Counted from the first letter of the stretch, positions 1-9,214 are shown. The stretch: DNA of 64,000 nucleotides from Amycolatopsis nigrescens CSC17Ta-90 (GCF_000384315.1 NZ_ARVW01000001.1:2241746-2305745), one strand, 5' to 3'. Translations and numbers: made by a program. Notes: generated by a model from the sequence alone, not told the origin.

Positions 1-1150
1 CCGCGATCGCCGCACCGACCTGGTGCGACGCGAACACCCAGCCGAACACGATCGGGCCGGTGAGCCCGAAGTGCTGGCGGCAGAGCGCCACCGTCGGCGG
101 CACCGTGGCCACCCAGTCCAGGCCGTAGAAGACGATGAACGCCCACATCGGCGGCTCGGTGGTCGGCGCGAACAGCTGCGGGAGCAGCAGCAGCGACGCC
201 CCGCGCAGGAAGTAGTACCCGCCGAGCAGCCAGCGCGCGTCGACCTTGTCGGTCAGCCAGCCGGACGCGATGGTGCCAGCCACGTCGAACAGCCCGACCA
301 GCGCTAGCAGGCCGGCGGCCGTGGTCGGCGGCATCCCGTGGTCGTGCGCCGCCGGTACGAAATGGGTGCCGATCAGGCCGTTCGTGGACGCACCGCAGAT
401 CGCGAAACCGCCTGCCAGCAACCAGAACGTGCGAGTACGGGCCGCGTCGCGCAGGACTTGGAGCGCACGCTTCGCGGCACCTGAGCTCGACGCGGGCGCG
501 ACCTGCTCGACGTCATCAAGCGCCGCACCGTAGGCCGTCGTGCCCACGTCGCTCGGGCGGTCGCGGAGGAAAAGCAACACGATCGGAACGACCGCCAGCG
601 CGGCGAACGCCACGGTGAGCGACGCGGACCGCCAGCCGTGGTCGGTGGCGAGCGTCGCGATGACCGGCAGGAAGATCAGCTGACCGGCCGCGCCCGCCGC
701 CGTCAGCACACCGCTGACCAGGCCGCGGTGCTTGACGAACCAGCGGCTGGTCACGGTCGCCACGAAGGTCAGCGCCATCGAGCCGGTACCGACTCCGACC
801 AGCACGCCCCAGCACAGCAGGAGCTGCCAGCTGGCGGTCATGAACACGGTCAGCCCGCTGCCGCAGGCGACCAGCACCAGCGCGCCGGCCACCACCCGCC
901 GCATGCCGAGCCGCTCCATCAGCGCCGCGGCGAAAGGCGAGATCAGCCCGTACAGGATCAGGTTGATCGAGACGGCGGCCGAGATGGTGCTGGTGGACCA
1001 GCCGAACTCGTGGTGCAGCGGGTCGATCAGCACGCTCGGCGCGGCACGGAAGCCGGCCGCGCCGACCAGTGCGATGAATCCCGTGGCGGCGACCAGCCAG
1101 GCCCAGTGCACCCGGCGCGTGGCGCGGACGGGCTCCTCGATTCGTGTCAC
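1..1150 (-). CDS. MFS transporter, oxalate/formate-antiporter-like (C-terminus cut by window edge)
   Basis: About 383 residues of a polytopic inner-membrane transporter of the major facilitator superfamily; the C-terminus lies beyond base 1. Hydrophobic segments follow the MFS pattern. Motif A-like RLGMRRVV comes after the second helix, and SRWFVKHRGLVSG resembles the RWF-x-R-R signature of monocarboxylate or oxalate:formate antiporters. A polar central loop at about residues 205-235 separates two helix bundles. I place the start at the GTG at 1150; no strong ribosome site is visible, so the N-terminus is uncertain. It is transcribed divergently from the GlxA-type regulator, 53 bp away, which may control it (inference). 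The substrate cannot be read from the sequence. Confidence 0.85.
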   Translation of the reverse strand, partial: MTRIEEPVRATRRVHWAWLVAATGFIALVGAAGFRAAPSVLIDPLHHEFGWSTSTISAAVSINLILYGLISPFAAALMERLGMRRVVAGALVLVACGSGLTVFMTASWQLLLCWGVLVGVGTGSMALTFVATVTSRWFVKHRGLVSGVLTAAGAAGQLIFLPVIATLATDHGWRSASLTVAFAALAVVPIVLLFLRDRPSDVGTTAYGAALDDVEQVAPASSSGAAKRALQVLRDAARTRTFWLLAGGFAICGASTNGLIGTHFVPAAHDHGMPPTTAAGLLALVGLFDVAGTIASGWLTDKVDARWLLGGYYFLRGASLLLLPQLFAPTTEPPMWAFIVFYGLDWVATVPPTVALCRQHFGLTGPIVFGWVFASHQVGAAIA

Positions 1151-1203
1151 CGAAAGAGCTTCACCGATGAGATCCGGATTCAGCGAGTGGCCGAAAGGAC
1201 AAT

Positions 1204-2196
1204 ATGTGCAAGAATCCTGCCATGGCATCGCTGCATCGCGTGGTTGTGCTCGCCGTGAGCGAGGTGATCGGGTACGACCTGTGCATCCCGCCGATGGTCT
1301 TCGGCAACGCGGCGGACGAAGAGGGCAGGCCGCTCTACGACGTGCGCGTCTGCGGACTGGACGAGCGGCCGATCCGGGTGACCGCCGGCTTCTCCGCGAC
1401 CGTGGACCACGGGCCGGAGGCGCTGGCCGAGGCGGACACGGTGATCATTCCGGGCACTCGGATCGAGGGCCCGCGGTTCCTCGGCACGCTGCCCGCCGTG
1501 CTCCGCGACGCGCTGGCGCTGATCCCCTCCCACGCCAGGATCATGTCGATCTGCACCGGCGCCTTCGTGCTCGGCGCCGCCGGGCTGCTGGACGGCAGGC
1601 CCGCGACCACGCACTGGGCGCATGCCGACACCTTCCGGCGGCTGTACCCGGAAGTGCTGCTGGACGAGCAGGTGCTGTTCGTGGACGACGGTGACGTGCT
1701 CAGCTCGGCCGGCCTCGCCGCCGGCCTCGACCTGTGCCTGCACGTGCTGCGCGCCGACCACGGCAGCGACGTGGCCAACCGGGTCGCCAGATACTGCGTG
1801 ACCCCGCCGTGGCGCGACGGCGGCCAGTCCCAGTTCATCGACCGGCCGCTGCCCGAAGCCGGTGACGGGAGCACGGCGGCCACCCGCGCCTGGGCGTCGC
1901 GGCGGCTCGGCGAGCCGCTGGACGTGGCGGAACTGGCCGGGCACGCGCGGATGAGCGTGCGCACGTTCAGCCGCCGGTTCCGCGCGGAAACCGGGCTGCC
2001 GCCGCGTGCCTGGCTGATCCAGCAGCGCGTGCAGCACGCCAGGCACCTGCTGGAGAGCACCGACCTGCCGATCGACCGGGTCGCCGCCGAGTCCGGGCTT
2101 GGCACCGCCGCCTCCTTGCGGCAGCACCTCAACACGGCCATCGGCGTCTCCCCGCTCGCCTACCGGCGCACCTTCTCGCGGACGCCGACGCAGTGA
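1204..2196 (+). CDS. GlxA-family transcriptional regulator (DJ-1/PfpI domain plus AraC helix-turn-helix)
   Basis: 330 residues. The N-terminal half is a DJ-1/PfpI-type amidotransferase-like fold with the typical SICTGAFVLGAAGLLDG and TTHW stretches (about residues 116-140). The C-terminal ~100 residues carry an AraC-type double helix-turn-helix (GHARMSVRTFSRRFRAETG, then AAESGLGTAASLRQHL). Such proteins are DNA-binding regulators in which the N-terminal domain senses a ligand. AAAGGA lies a few bases before the ATG at 1204, which favours it over the ATG at 1222. The divergent MFS gene is the obvious candidate target. The TGA stop is contributed by a palindromic repeat (family A) that begins at 2190. 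Confidence 0.9.
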   Translation: MCKNPAMASLHRVVVLAVSEVIGYDLCIPPMVFGNAADEEGRPLYDVRVCGLDERPIRVTAGFSATVDHGPEALAEADTVIIPGTRIEGPRFLGTLPAVLRDALALIPSHARIMSICTGAFVLGAAGLLDGRPATTHWAHADTFRRLYPEVLLDEQVLFVDDGDVLSSAGLAAGLDLCLHVLRADHGSDVANRVARYCVTPPWRDGGQSQFIDRPLPEAGDGSTAATRAWASRRLGEPLDVAELAGHARMSVRTFSRRFRAETGLPPRAWLIQQRVQHARHLLESTDLPIDRVAAESGLGTAASLRQHLNTAIGVSPLAYRRTFSRTPTQ

Positions 2197-2242
2197 AGGC
2201 CACCTTGCCTGCGTTGAGCGCAGCGAAGGTGGCCTTCACTGC
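2190..2242. repeat. Palindrome family A, copy 1
   Basis: Perfect 17-bp arms (2190-2206 and 2226-2242, left arm GCAGTGAAGGCCACCTT) around a 19-base loop. The left arm contains the stop codon of the GlxA-type gene. Related copies lie at 11020, 38706 and 45031. It can form a terminator-like hairpin but has no T-run. Confidence 0.85.
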
Positions 2243-2280
2243 ATGTCGGGCCGCAGGTCGGGACGGCTAGGCTCGGCGAC

Positions 2281-2979
2281 ATGCACTGCCGCCGCATCGC
2301 CGGGGTGGTCCTGTTGGTACTCGGGTTGCTCGGCGGCTGTGCGTCGTCCCCGGACACCCGGGGCCCGCTGCCGGACGCCCCGGGACTGGTCACCGCCGCC
2401 GCGTCCACCCTGCAAGGACTGCACAGCGTCCGGTTCCGGCTCGGCGTGAGCGGTTCGATCCCCGGACTCGACCTGCGCATGCTCGAAGGGCAGGCCAGCC
2501 GCGACGGCGGGCCCTACGGCCGCGCGCAGGGCCGCGGCGACGTGCAGCTGGACAACGAGCGGGTGAAGGTCGACTACCTGCTTTCCGGCGACACCGTCTA
2601 CCTCACCGAGGGGAACGGTGAGCGCACCCAGCTGCCCGCCCCGGCCGGGTTCGCCCCGGCCACCGTGCTGGACCCCGAGCGCGGCCTGCACCGGCTGCTC
2701 GTCGGCGCCGAGCAGCTCAAGACCGAGGGCAGGGAGAAACTCGAGAACGTGCCCACCTACCGGCTCACCGGCCGGATCAGCCGTGCCGTGGTGTCCGGTC
2801 TGGTGCCGGGCATCGGCGCGGACGTGGACGTGAAGTTCTGGGTCACCGAGTCCGAGCCCCGCGAGCTGCGCCGGATCTGGCTGCAGGTGCCGCCGCGCCA
2901 GCCCAGCGAGGGCGCGGTGATGGTGGAGCTCAGCCTGTCCGAGCAGAACCTGCCGCTCACCGCCACGCCGACAAGCTGA
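2281..2979 (+). CDS. LppX/LprA/F/G-family lipoprotein
   Basis: 232 residues. The N-terminus is a lipoprotein signal peptide ending in the lipobox LGGC, so the mature protein should be acylated at Cys20 and anchored to the outer face of the membrane. The body fits the LppX_LprAFG fold, a half-barrel that carries lipids: an early S-V-R-F-R-L strand, a DVQLDNERVKVDYLL segment, and a conserved P-x-Y-R-L-T-G region near residue 160. Mycobacterial relatives bind and move triacylglycerol, phthiocerol dimycocerosates or lipoglycans. No transporter partner of the P55 type is adjacent, so the cargo is unknown. The ATG at 2281 is the natural start for the signal peptide. Confidence 0.8.
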   Translation: MHCRRIAGVVLLVLGLLGGCASSPDTRGPLPDAPGLVTAAASTLQGLHSVRFRLGVSGSIPGLDLRMLEGQASRDGGPYGRAQGRGDVQLDNERVKVDYLLSGDTVYLTEGNGERTQLPAPAGFAPATVLDPERGLHRLLVGAEQLKTEGREKLENVPTYRLTGRISRAVVSGLVPGIGADVDVKFWVTESEPRELRRIWLQVPPRQPSEGAVMVELSLSEQNLPLTATPTS

Positions 2980-3001
2980 CGCGCGTTTCCGCAGCTCAGC
3001 G

Positions 3002-3047
3002 GTCGTGAGTGAAAAGTGTTGCTGGGGCAACAGTTTTCACTCACGAC
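3002..3047. repeat. Palindrome family B, copy 1
   Basis: Two 21-bp arms (3002-3022 and 3027-3047) with one mismatch, left arm beginning GTCGTGAGTGAAAAGTGTTG, loop of four bases. It sits between the convergent lipoprotein and hydrolase genes and probably terminates both. The left flank CAGCGGTC is also shared with copies 2 and 5. Confidence 0.9.
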
Positions 3048-3048
3048 G

Positions 3049-4674
3049 TCAGGGGGTGCAGCGGGTGCCTTCGGGGGGCAGCTTGCCGGTGAGCAGGTAC
3101 TCGGTGCCGGCGCCGTCCACGCAGGCGTTGCCCTGCAGGAAGGCGGTGTGCTGGGTGCCTTCGAAGGTGAGCAACCCGCCCTTCAGCGCCTTCGCCAGGT
3201 TCACACCGGCCTGGTACGGCGTGGCCGGGTCGTCGGTCGTGGAGACCACCAGCGTCGGCACCAGGCCGCCCACCTTCGGCTCGTGCGGCTCGGAGGTGTT
3301 GGGCACCGGCCAGAACGCGCAGGAGTCCAGCGCCGCGCCGTTCGGCCTGCCGTCGTCCAGGAACGGGGCGGCCTGGTCGTAGCGGTTCGCCGCGTCCAGG
3401 ATCTCGTTCTTGTCGGTGACCCGCGGGTCGTCCACGCAGCGGATCGCGGTGAAGGCGTCCTGGGTCGAGGAGTACTGGCCGCTCGAGTCCCGCTCGTTGT
3501 ACTGATCCGCCAGCGCCATCAGCGTCCGGCCACGGCCGAGCTTGAGCTCGTTCAGACCCGAGTTGAGCGTGTCCCAGAGCTGCTCGCTGTACAGGGCCTG
3601 TATCGCGGCCAGCGTGGCGTCACCGAAGGACAGCTTGCGCCCGTCGCCGACGTCCACCGGGTTGTCCAGCAACGGCCTGGTCAGGTCCTGGAACGCCTTG
3701 ACCGCCGCGGCCGGGTCCTGGCCGAGCGCGCAGTCCTGCTGCGCCGCGCACCAGGCGGTGTACTTGCCGAACGCCTTGCCGAAGCCCTCGCCCTGGGCCA
3801 CCAGCGACTCCACCTCGTCCTGGTTCGGGTCCAGCGCCCCGTCCAGCACCATCGCGCGCACGTTGGCCGGGAAGGCTTCCGCGTAGCTGTAACCGATCCT
3901 GGTCCCGTAGGAGTAACCAAGATAGGTCAGTTTCTGGTCGCCAAGCGCGGACCGCAGCAGGTCCATGTCCTTGACCACCTCGCGGGTGCCGAGGTTGGCC
4001 AGCATGGCGTCGCCGTGCTCGGTGCGCTGCGCGCATTTGCCCGCGAAGTCCTTGGCGTCGGCCTCCGCCTTGGCCACCCCTTCGGCGGAACCGTCGGCGT
4101 CGATGTCCTCGGCCCGTTCGGCGTCGCGTTCCGGGCCGGTCAGGCAGTGCACGCGCGGTTCGCTGGCGCCGATCCCGCGCGGGTCGAAACCGACCAGGTC
4201 GAACCGCTCGCCGAGCTCGGTGCCGGACACCCTGGTCGCCAGGCTCGCGGCGGCCTCCATACCGGAGGCGCCGGGGCCGCCGGGGTTCACCGCGAGGGCG
4301 CCGACCCGCTGGTCCGGCTTGCTCGCCTGGTGCCGGAGCAGGCCGACGGTGATGGTGTCGCCGTCCGGTTTGGCGTAGTCCAGCGGCACGGTCAGCCTGG
4401 CGCATTGCAGGCCCTTGCCGCCGAATGCCGACCTCGCGCTTTCCGACGTCGCGTAAGGTGCACAGTCGCCCCAGGTCAACGGCTGCGCGTAGAGGCGCTC
4501 CATGCCGGCCGGGACCGGGCCGGCGGGCCCGCGCTGTTCGGTCACCTGCTGCGGCGCTTCGCCGGCATCCTCACCGGCGCCGGAGGAGCAGGCTGAAGTG
4601 GTCAGCAGCAGGGCGGCGCCGAAGATGGTAGCTACCAGCGCGGCGCGAGACCTGGTTTGGTGGAAGAGGGGCAC
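3049..4674 (-). CDS. TAP-like alpha/beta hydrolase lipoprotein (tripeptidyl aminopeptidase, SlpD/CaeA-like)
   Basis: 541 residues from the GTG at 4674. The signal peptide ends in the lipobox LTTSAC, so this is a predicted surface lipoprotein. The alpha/beta hydrolase core has the oxyanion segment NPGGPGASG, the nucleophile elbow GYSYG, and a C-terminal TAP-like domain with a late Asp (STTDDPATP) and His (FEGTQHTAF). That is the complete triad pattern of S33-type secreted tripeptidyl aminopeptidases. Family members trim peptides outside the cell; mycobacterial CaeA/Hip1 is a cell-envelope protease of this type. It is divergent from secA2, and its stop lies next to a family B palindrome. The start is inferred from the signal peptide; longer upstream extensions run antisense to secA2 and are unlikely. 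Confidence 0.88.
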   Translation of the reverse strand: MPLFHQTRSRAALVATIFGAALLLTTSACSSGAGEDAGEAPQQVTEQRGPAGPVPAGMERLYAQPLTWGDCAPYATSESARSAFGGKGLQCARLTVPLDYAKPDGDTITVGLLRHQASKPDQRVGALAVNPGGPGASGMEAAASLATRVSGTELGERFDLVGFDPRGIGASEPRVHCLTGPERDAERAEDIDADGSAEGVAKAEADAKDFAGKCAQRTEHGDAMLANLGTREVVKDMDLLRSALGDQKLTYLGYSYGTRIGYSYAEAFPANVRAMVLDGALDPNQDEVESLVAQGEGFGKAFGKYTAWCAAQQDCALGQDPAAAVKAFQDLTRPLLDNPVDVGDGRKLSFGDATLAAIQALYSEQLWDTLNSGLNELKLGRGRTLMALADQYNERDSSGQYSSTQDAFTAIRCVDDPRVTDKNEILDAANRYDQAAPFLDDGRPNGAALDSCAFWPVPNTSEPHEPKVGGLVPTLVVSTTDDPATPYQAGVNLAKALKGGLLTFEGTQHTAFLQGNACVDGAGTEYLLTGKLPPEGTRCTP

Positions 4675-4764
4675 GACGCGATCGTGCCATCCGGGAGCGG
4701 AACTCGAACGCACTACCGTCACGTTGGGCGGGGTGGACGACAGCGCACAGACGGGAGCACAGGG

Positions 4765-7095
4765 GTGCCAGCACTGATCAACCGGGTCGGCAAGCGGCTG
4801 CGCCGGATCATCCAGCGTCCGGGCAGTGTCGAGCTGACCAGGTACCAGGCGCTGCTTCCGGCGATCGAAAAGCGCGAGCCCGAGTTGGAGAAACTTTCCG
4901 ACGCGGAGCTCGGCGAAGCGGCCGCCAAGGTGCGCGAGGAAGCCGCGTTCGGCGACCAGCAGCTGGTGGAGGTCTGCGCGCTCGGCCGCGAGGCCGCCCG
5001 CCGTGCGCTGAACGAACGCGCCTTCGACGTCCAGCTGCTCGGCACCATGGGCCTGCTCTCCGGGCACGTGGTGCAGATGGAGACCGGTGAGGGCAAGACG
5101 CTCGCCGGCGCGCTGGCCGCCGCCGGCTACGCGCTGCAGGGCAAACGGGTGCACGTCATCTCGGTCAACGACTACCTGGCCCGCCGCGACGCGGAGTGGA
5201 TGCGGCCGGTGTACGACCTGCTCGGCGTCTCGGTCGGCTGGGTCGAGCCGGCGCACAGCCGTGAAGAGCGGCGTACCGCGTACGCGTGCGAGGTGACCTA
5301 CGGCGCGGTCAGCGAGGTCGGCTTCGACGTGCTGCGCGACCGGCTGGTAACCGGCGCGGACGGCGTGGTCCAGCCGGACCCCGAGGTCGCGATCGTGGAC
5401 GAGGCGGACTCGGTGCTGGTGGACGAGGCCAGGGTGCCGCTGGTGATGGCCGGTTCGGTGGACGCGGCGGTGGCCGACGAGGAGGTCGCCAACGTCGTCC
5501 GGCGGCTCCGGCTCGGGCTGCACTACGAGACCGACTCCGACGGCCGCAACGCCTGGCTGACCACGGCAGGCTCCTCGGTGGTGGAGAAGGCGCTCGGCAT
5601 CACCGACCTCTACGGCGAGGGCTCCGACTCCGGCTCCGGGCGGCTGGCCGCGGTGAACGTGGCGCTGCACGCGCACGCACTGCTCACCCGCGACGTGGAC
5701 TACCTGGTGCGCGACGGCAAGGTGCAGCTGATCAACGTGGCCCGCGGCAGGGTGGCCGAGCTGCAGCGCTGGCCGGACGGGCTGCAGGCCGCGGTGGAGG
5801 CCAAGGAGCAGCTGGCCGCCACGGACCGCGGCGAGATCCTGGACTCGATCACCGTGCAGGCGCTGCTGGCCCGCTACCCGCAGGTCGCGGGCATGACCGG
5901 CACCGCGGTGGCGGTCGCCGAGCAGCTGCGGGAGTTCTACAAGCTCGAGGTGGCGGTGATCCCGCCGAACACGCCCAACATCCGGGAGGACGCCGAGGAC
6001 CGGATCTTCGCGTCGCCGTCGCAGAAGCTGCGCGCGATCGAGGACGAGATCCGCCGGGTGCACAAGACCGGACGGCCGATCCTGGTCGGCACCCAGGACG
6101 TGGCCGAATCCGAGGAACTGGCGGAGAAGCTGGCCAAGGTCGACCTGCCGTGCGTGGTGCTGAACGCGCGCAACGACGCCGAAGAGGCCGCGATCATCGC
6201 CGAGGCCGGCACCTTCGGCGCGGTCACCGTGTCCACCCAGATGGCCGGCCGCGGTACCGACATCCGGCTCGGCGGCGCGGACGGCGCGGACCGGGAGCGG
6301 GTGGCCGAGCTGGGCGGGCTGCACGTGATCGGCACCGCGCGGTACCCGTCGAGCCGGCTGGACGGGCAGCTGCGCGGCCGCTCCGGCCGCCAGGGCGACC
6401 CCGGCAGCGCGGTGTTCTTCGCCAGCCTGAACGACGACCTGGTGCTCTCGAACGCGCCGGACGTGCCCACCGACATCCATGCCGACAACACCACCGGCGA
6501 GATCACCGACGGGGTCGCGCACCGGCAGATCAACCACGCCCAGCGGGTCGCCGAGGGCGTGCACCTGGAGATCCACCGCAACACCTGGCGCTACACCCGG
6601 CTGATCGAGCACCAGCGGCACGACCTGCTCAAGCACCGCGACGAGGTGCTCCGCACCGACCTCGCCGCGGAGAAGCTGAAGAAGGCGGAAGAAACGCAGT
6701 ACACCGAGCTCGAAGAGAAGCTGGGCGAGGAGAAGCTGGCCGAGGTGTGCCGGGAGATCATGCTCTTCCACCTGGACGAGCTGTGGTCGGACCACCTGGC
6801 GTTCCTGACCGACGTGCGGGAGAGCATCCACCTGCGCGCGCTGGCCAGGGAGACCCCGCTGGACGAGTTCCACCGCACCGCGATCCCCGAGTTCCACAAG
6901 ATCATCCCGAAGATCGAGGAGCGCTCGGTAAAGACGCTGACCGAAGCGGAGATCACCGAGAACGGGATCGACCTGGCGGCGTCCGGGGTGCGGCGGGCGA
7001 ACTCGACCTGGACCTACCTGGTGCACGACAACCCGTTCGACTCCGACTTCGAGCAGACCCTGAAGCGGGTCCGGAGCATGCTCCGCAAGAAATAG
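4765..7095 (+). CDS. secA2: Accessory preprotein translocase ATPase SecA2
   Basis: 776 residues from the GTG at 4765 (GGAGCACAGG upstream), a length that fits actinobacterial SecA2 better than SecA1 at about 900. Motor motifs are complete: Walker A METGEGKT near residue 105, the NDYLA segment, the DEAD box VDEADSVLVDEAR near 211, and the second-domain motif QMAGRGTDIRLGG with QLRGRSGRQGDPG. The C-terminal zinc finger of housekeeping SecA is absent, as expected. SecA2 drives export of a small set of proteins through SecYEG. In mycobacteria many of these act in the envelope or in virulence. It converges on the TetR gene across a family B palindrome. Confidence 0.95.
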   Translation: MPALINRVGKRLRRIIQRPGSVELTRYQALLPAIEKREPELEKLSDAELGEAAAKVREEAAFGDQQLVEVCALGREAARRALNERAFDVQLLGTMGLLSGHVVQMETGEGKTLAGALAAAGYALQGKRVHVISVNDYLARRDAEWMRPVYDLLGVSVGWVEPAHSREERRTAYACEVTYGAVSEVGFDVLRDRLVTGADGVVQPDPEVAIVDEADSVLVDEARVPLVMAGSVDAAVADEEVANVVRRLRLGLHYETDSDGRNAWLTTAGSSVVEKALGITDLYGEGSDSGSGRLAAVNVALHAHALLTRDVDYLVRDGKVQLINVARGRVAELQRWPDGLQAAVEAKEQLAATDRGEILDSITVQALLARYPQVAGMTGTAVAVAEQLREFYKLEVAVIPPNTPNIREDAEDRIFASPSQKLRAIEDEIRRVHKTGRPILVGTQDVAESEELAEKLAKVDLPCVVLNARNDAEEAAIIAEAGTFGAVTVSTQMAGRGTDIRLGGADGADRERVAELGGLHVIGTARYPSSRLDGQLRGRSGRQGDPGSAVFFASLNDDLVLSNAPDVPTDIHADNTTGEITDGVAHRQINHAQRVAEGVHLEIHRNTWRYTRLIEHQRHDLLKHRDEVLRTDLAAEKLKKAEETQYTELEEKLGEEKLAEVCREIMLFHLDELWSDHLAFLTDVRESIHLRALARETPLDEFHRTAIPEFHKIIPKIEERSVKTLTEAEITENGIDLAASGVRRANSTWTYLVHDNPFDSDFEQTLKRVRSMLRKK

Positions 7096-7105
7096 CAGGT
7101 CAGCG

Positions 7106-7151
7106 GTCGTGAGTGAAAAGTGTTGCCAGGACAACACTTTTCACTCACGAC
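7106..7151. repeat. Palindrome family B, copy 2
   Basis: Perfect 20-bp arms (7106-7125 and 7132-7151), loop of six bases. It lies between convergent secA2 and the TetR gene and contains the last codons and TGA stop of the TetR gene. It shares the left flank GTCAGCG with copy 5. Confidence 0.92.
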
Positions 7152-7791
7152 GGCGGGCGAGGCGTGCTTGCCAGTCGGCCCGCTCGTCATCGCTCATCAC
7201 CTGTGCGATGAACATGCCACGCAGCGCCTCGGCGAGCGCCGCGACGTTCTCTTCGTCGTGTCCGGGGTTCGCCAGCTGATGCAGGATGAACCCGTCGATC
7301 ACCGCCATGAAGGCCCTGGCCGCCCGCGCCGGATCGCGCACCCCGAGCTCGGCCAGCACGGACGCGGTGACCGCGCGGAAGGTGTCCAGCGCCTCCGCGA
7401 CCGGCCCGCGTAGGGCGGGGTTGCGCGCGGCCTCCAGGTACACCTCGTACTGCCCGATCGCGTCGCGCAGCGGCGACCCGGCGGTGAGCACCCCGGCGAA
7501 CAGCGTGGCGACCTCGTCGAAGCTGGTGCCCTCGCGCAGCGCCACCCTGGTCAGCGCCTTCAGCTCGCCGACCCGGTCGGCGACCTGCAGCGCGAGCGCC
7601 TGCTCGGTGAGTTCCTGGATCGAGTCGAAGAAGTAGGTCGCCGCGGACGCGGAAAGCCCGGCGCGGGCGGCGACCGCGCGGTGCGTGATCGCCTTGCCGC
7701 CGCCCTCGGCCAGCAGCTCGCCGGCCGCGCGGAGCAGGGCGTCGCGCCGGCGCCTGCTGCGTTCCTGACTGGGTTCGGACTTGGCGGCCAT
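7141..7791 (-). CDS. TetR-family transcriptional regulator
   Basis: 216 residues from the ATG at 7791 (an AGGGTG about ten bases upstream; the GTG at 7800 is an alternative). The N-terminal helix-turn-helix is canonical: AITHRAVAARAGLSASAATYFF at about residues 35-56. It is followed by an all-helical ligand-binding domain. It is divergent from the secreted lipase gene with 81 bp between them. That interval holds two copies of AATCTGTACAT that may be its operator, so it probably represses itself and the lipase (inference). The last residues (RRE) and the stop are encoded by a family B palindrome, so the C-terminal tail was probably set by the repeat. Confidence 0.9.
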   Translation of the reverse strand: MAAKSEPSQERSRRRRDALLRAAGELLAEGGGKAITHRAVAARAGLSASAATYFFDSIQELTEQALALQVADRVGELKALTRVALREGTSFDEVATLFAGVLTAGSPLRDAIGQYEVYLEAARNPALRGPVAEALDTFRAVTASVLAELGVRDPARAARAFMAVIDGFILHQLANPGHDEENVAALAEALRGMFIAQVMSDDERADWQARLARRRE

Positions 7792-7808
7792 TGACCACAC
7801 CCTAGCCG

Positions 7809-7841
7809 AATCTGTACATTCGTTTCACTTAATCTGTACAT
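7809..7841. promoter_or_regulatory. Candidate TetR operator: direct repeats of AATCTGTACAT
   Basis: Two identical 11-mers at 7809-7819 and 7831-7841, start to start 22 bp, about two helical turns. Each contains the palindromic core TGTACA. They lie in the intergenic region between the TetR gene and the lipase, close to the start sites of both. Confidence 0.55.
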
Positions 7842-7872
7842 ATGTCCAGCTTTTGTCAGAGAAGGGTGCGAA

Positions 7873-9201
7873 ATGGTCACTTCGACGAGGAAGCTGACAG
7901 GCCGCCTGACGATCTGCGCGGCGGTACTGGCCGTCGCGGTCAGCGGGCTGGTCGCGCCGCCTGCCAGTGCGGCCGCGCTCCCGCCGGACCAGGACTCGTT
8001 CTACGTCCCACCACCAGATCTGGCCTCGGCCGCGGCCGGTGAAGTGCTGCGGTCGCGTGCGGTTCAGACCGCGGTCTGGGGCCAGGTCCCGCTGAAAGTG
8101 GACACCTGGCAGGTGCTGTACCGCACCAACGACACCTTCGGGCAGCCGCAGGCCGGGGTGGCCACCATCATCGTGCCGCGCAAGCCAGCCCCGCCCGGCG
8201 GCCGGAAGCTGCTCGCCTACCAGATGGCCGAGGACAGCCTCGGCCGCAAATGCGATCCGTCGTACCAGTTGCAGCAGGGCGCCGAGGTGACCAACCCGGT
8301 CGAGCAGATCGAGCTGCTGGCCATCGGCGGGGCGCTGGACCAGGGCTGGACCGTGGTGGTGCCGGACCACCAGGGCCCCAACGCCGCCTACGCGGCCGGG
8401 GTACAGGCGGGGCACCACGTGCTCGACTCGATCCGCGCGACCGAGGGGTTCGCGCAGTCCGAAGTGGCCGGCGCCGGCACCGAGGTCGGGATGTGGGGCT
8501 ACTCCGGCGGGGCCATCGCCACCGGCTGGGCGTCCGAGCTCCAGGCCGACTACGCGCCCGAGCTGAACGTGAAGGGCGTCGCGCAGGGCGGTGTCGCCTC
8601 GGACGTCGGCAACCTGCTGCGCAAGATCAACCGCGGCCCGTTCGCCGGCTACGCGCTCGGCGGCATGGTCGGGGTCAGCCGGGCGTACCCGGAGCTGGCC
8701 GGGTTGCTGGACCGGATCCTCACCGCCGAAGGCAAGGCGAAGGTGGACCAGATCAAGGACATGTGCAACGGCGACATCGTGCTCAGCGGGCTGTTCCAGG
8801 ACCTGTTCAAGCTGACCACGGTGGCCGACCCGATCGCCGAGCCGGACGCGCAGCAGGTGATCGCCGCCGAACGCCGCGGCCAGCACCGGCCCGCCGCTCC
8901 GCAGTACATCTACGAAGCGGTCAACGACGAGATCATGCCGCTGGAGGACGTGGACGCGCTGGCCGCGAAGTACTGCGCCCAGGGCGTCCCGGTGAACTAC
9001 CAGCGCGATCTGGCCAGTGAGCACATCACGCTGGCCGCCACCGGCGCGCCGGCCGCGCTGACCTGGCTGATCGACCGGCTCGGCGGCAAGCCGGAGCCCA
9101 GCGGCTGCACCACCGAGACGAAACTTGCCACCGCGCTCGACCCGGCCGCGCTGACCACCCTGTTCAAGTACCTGGCCGGGTTGAAGGACTTCTTCTTCTG
9201 A
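7873..9201 (+). CDS. Secreted lipase (LIP-family alpha/beta hydrolase)
   Basis: 442 residues. A Sec signal peptide of about 35 residues ends at PASA-A. The mature part matches the secretory lipase (LIP) family. It has an N-terminal cap region with the Y-R-T-N-D pattern, the nucleophile elbow GYSGG near residue 212, and acid and His candidates late in the protein (Y-E-A-V-N-D-E-I-M and DLASEHITLA). The likely reaction is hydrolysis of acylglycerols or short esters outside the cell. AGAAGGG precedes the ATG. It is divergent from a TetR regulator, which probably controls it, and is followed by a strong hairpin. Confidence 0.87.
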   Translation: MVTSTRKLTGRLTICAAVLAVAVSGLVAPPASAAALPPDQDSFYVPPPDLASAAAGEVLRSRAVQTAVWGQVPLKVDTWQVLYRTNDTFGQPQAGVATIIVPRKPAPPGGRKLLAYQMAEDSLGRKCDPSYQLQQGAEVTNPVEQIELLAIGGALDQGWTVVVPDHQGPNAAYAAGVQAGHHVLDSIRATEGFAQSEVAGAGTEVGMWGYSGGAIATGWASELQADYAPELNVKGVAQGGVASDVGNLLRKINRGPFAGYALGGMVGVSRAYPELAGLLDRILTAEGKAKVDQIKDMCNGDIVLSGLFQDLFKLTTVADPIAEPDAQQVIAAERRGQHRPAAPQYIYEAVNDEIMPLEDVDALAAKYCAQGVPVNYQRDLASEHITLAATGAPAALTWLIDRLGGKPEPSGCTTETKLATALDPAALTTLFKYLAGLKDFFF

Positions 9202-9214
9202 ACCTGCCGGGCAG

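Noticed and set aside
3049..7137. A 1,362-codon minus-strand open frame running from the hydrolase through the secA2 region
   Set aside because: Only 3049-4674 has protein-family motifs and a signal peptide. The rest is antisense to secA2 and low-complexity, as expected from high third-position GC.
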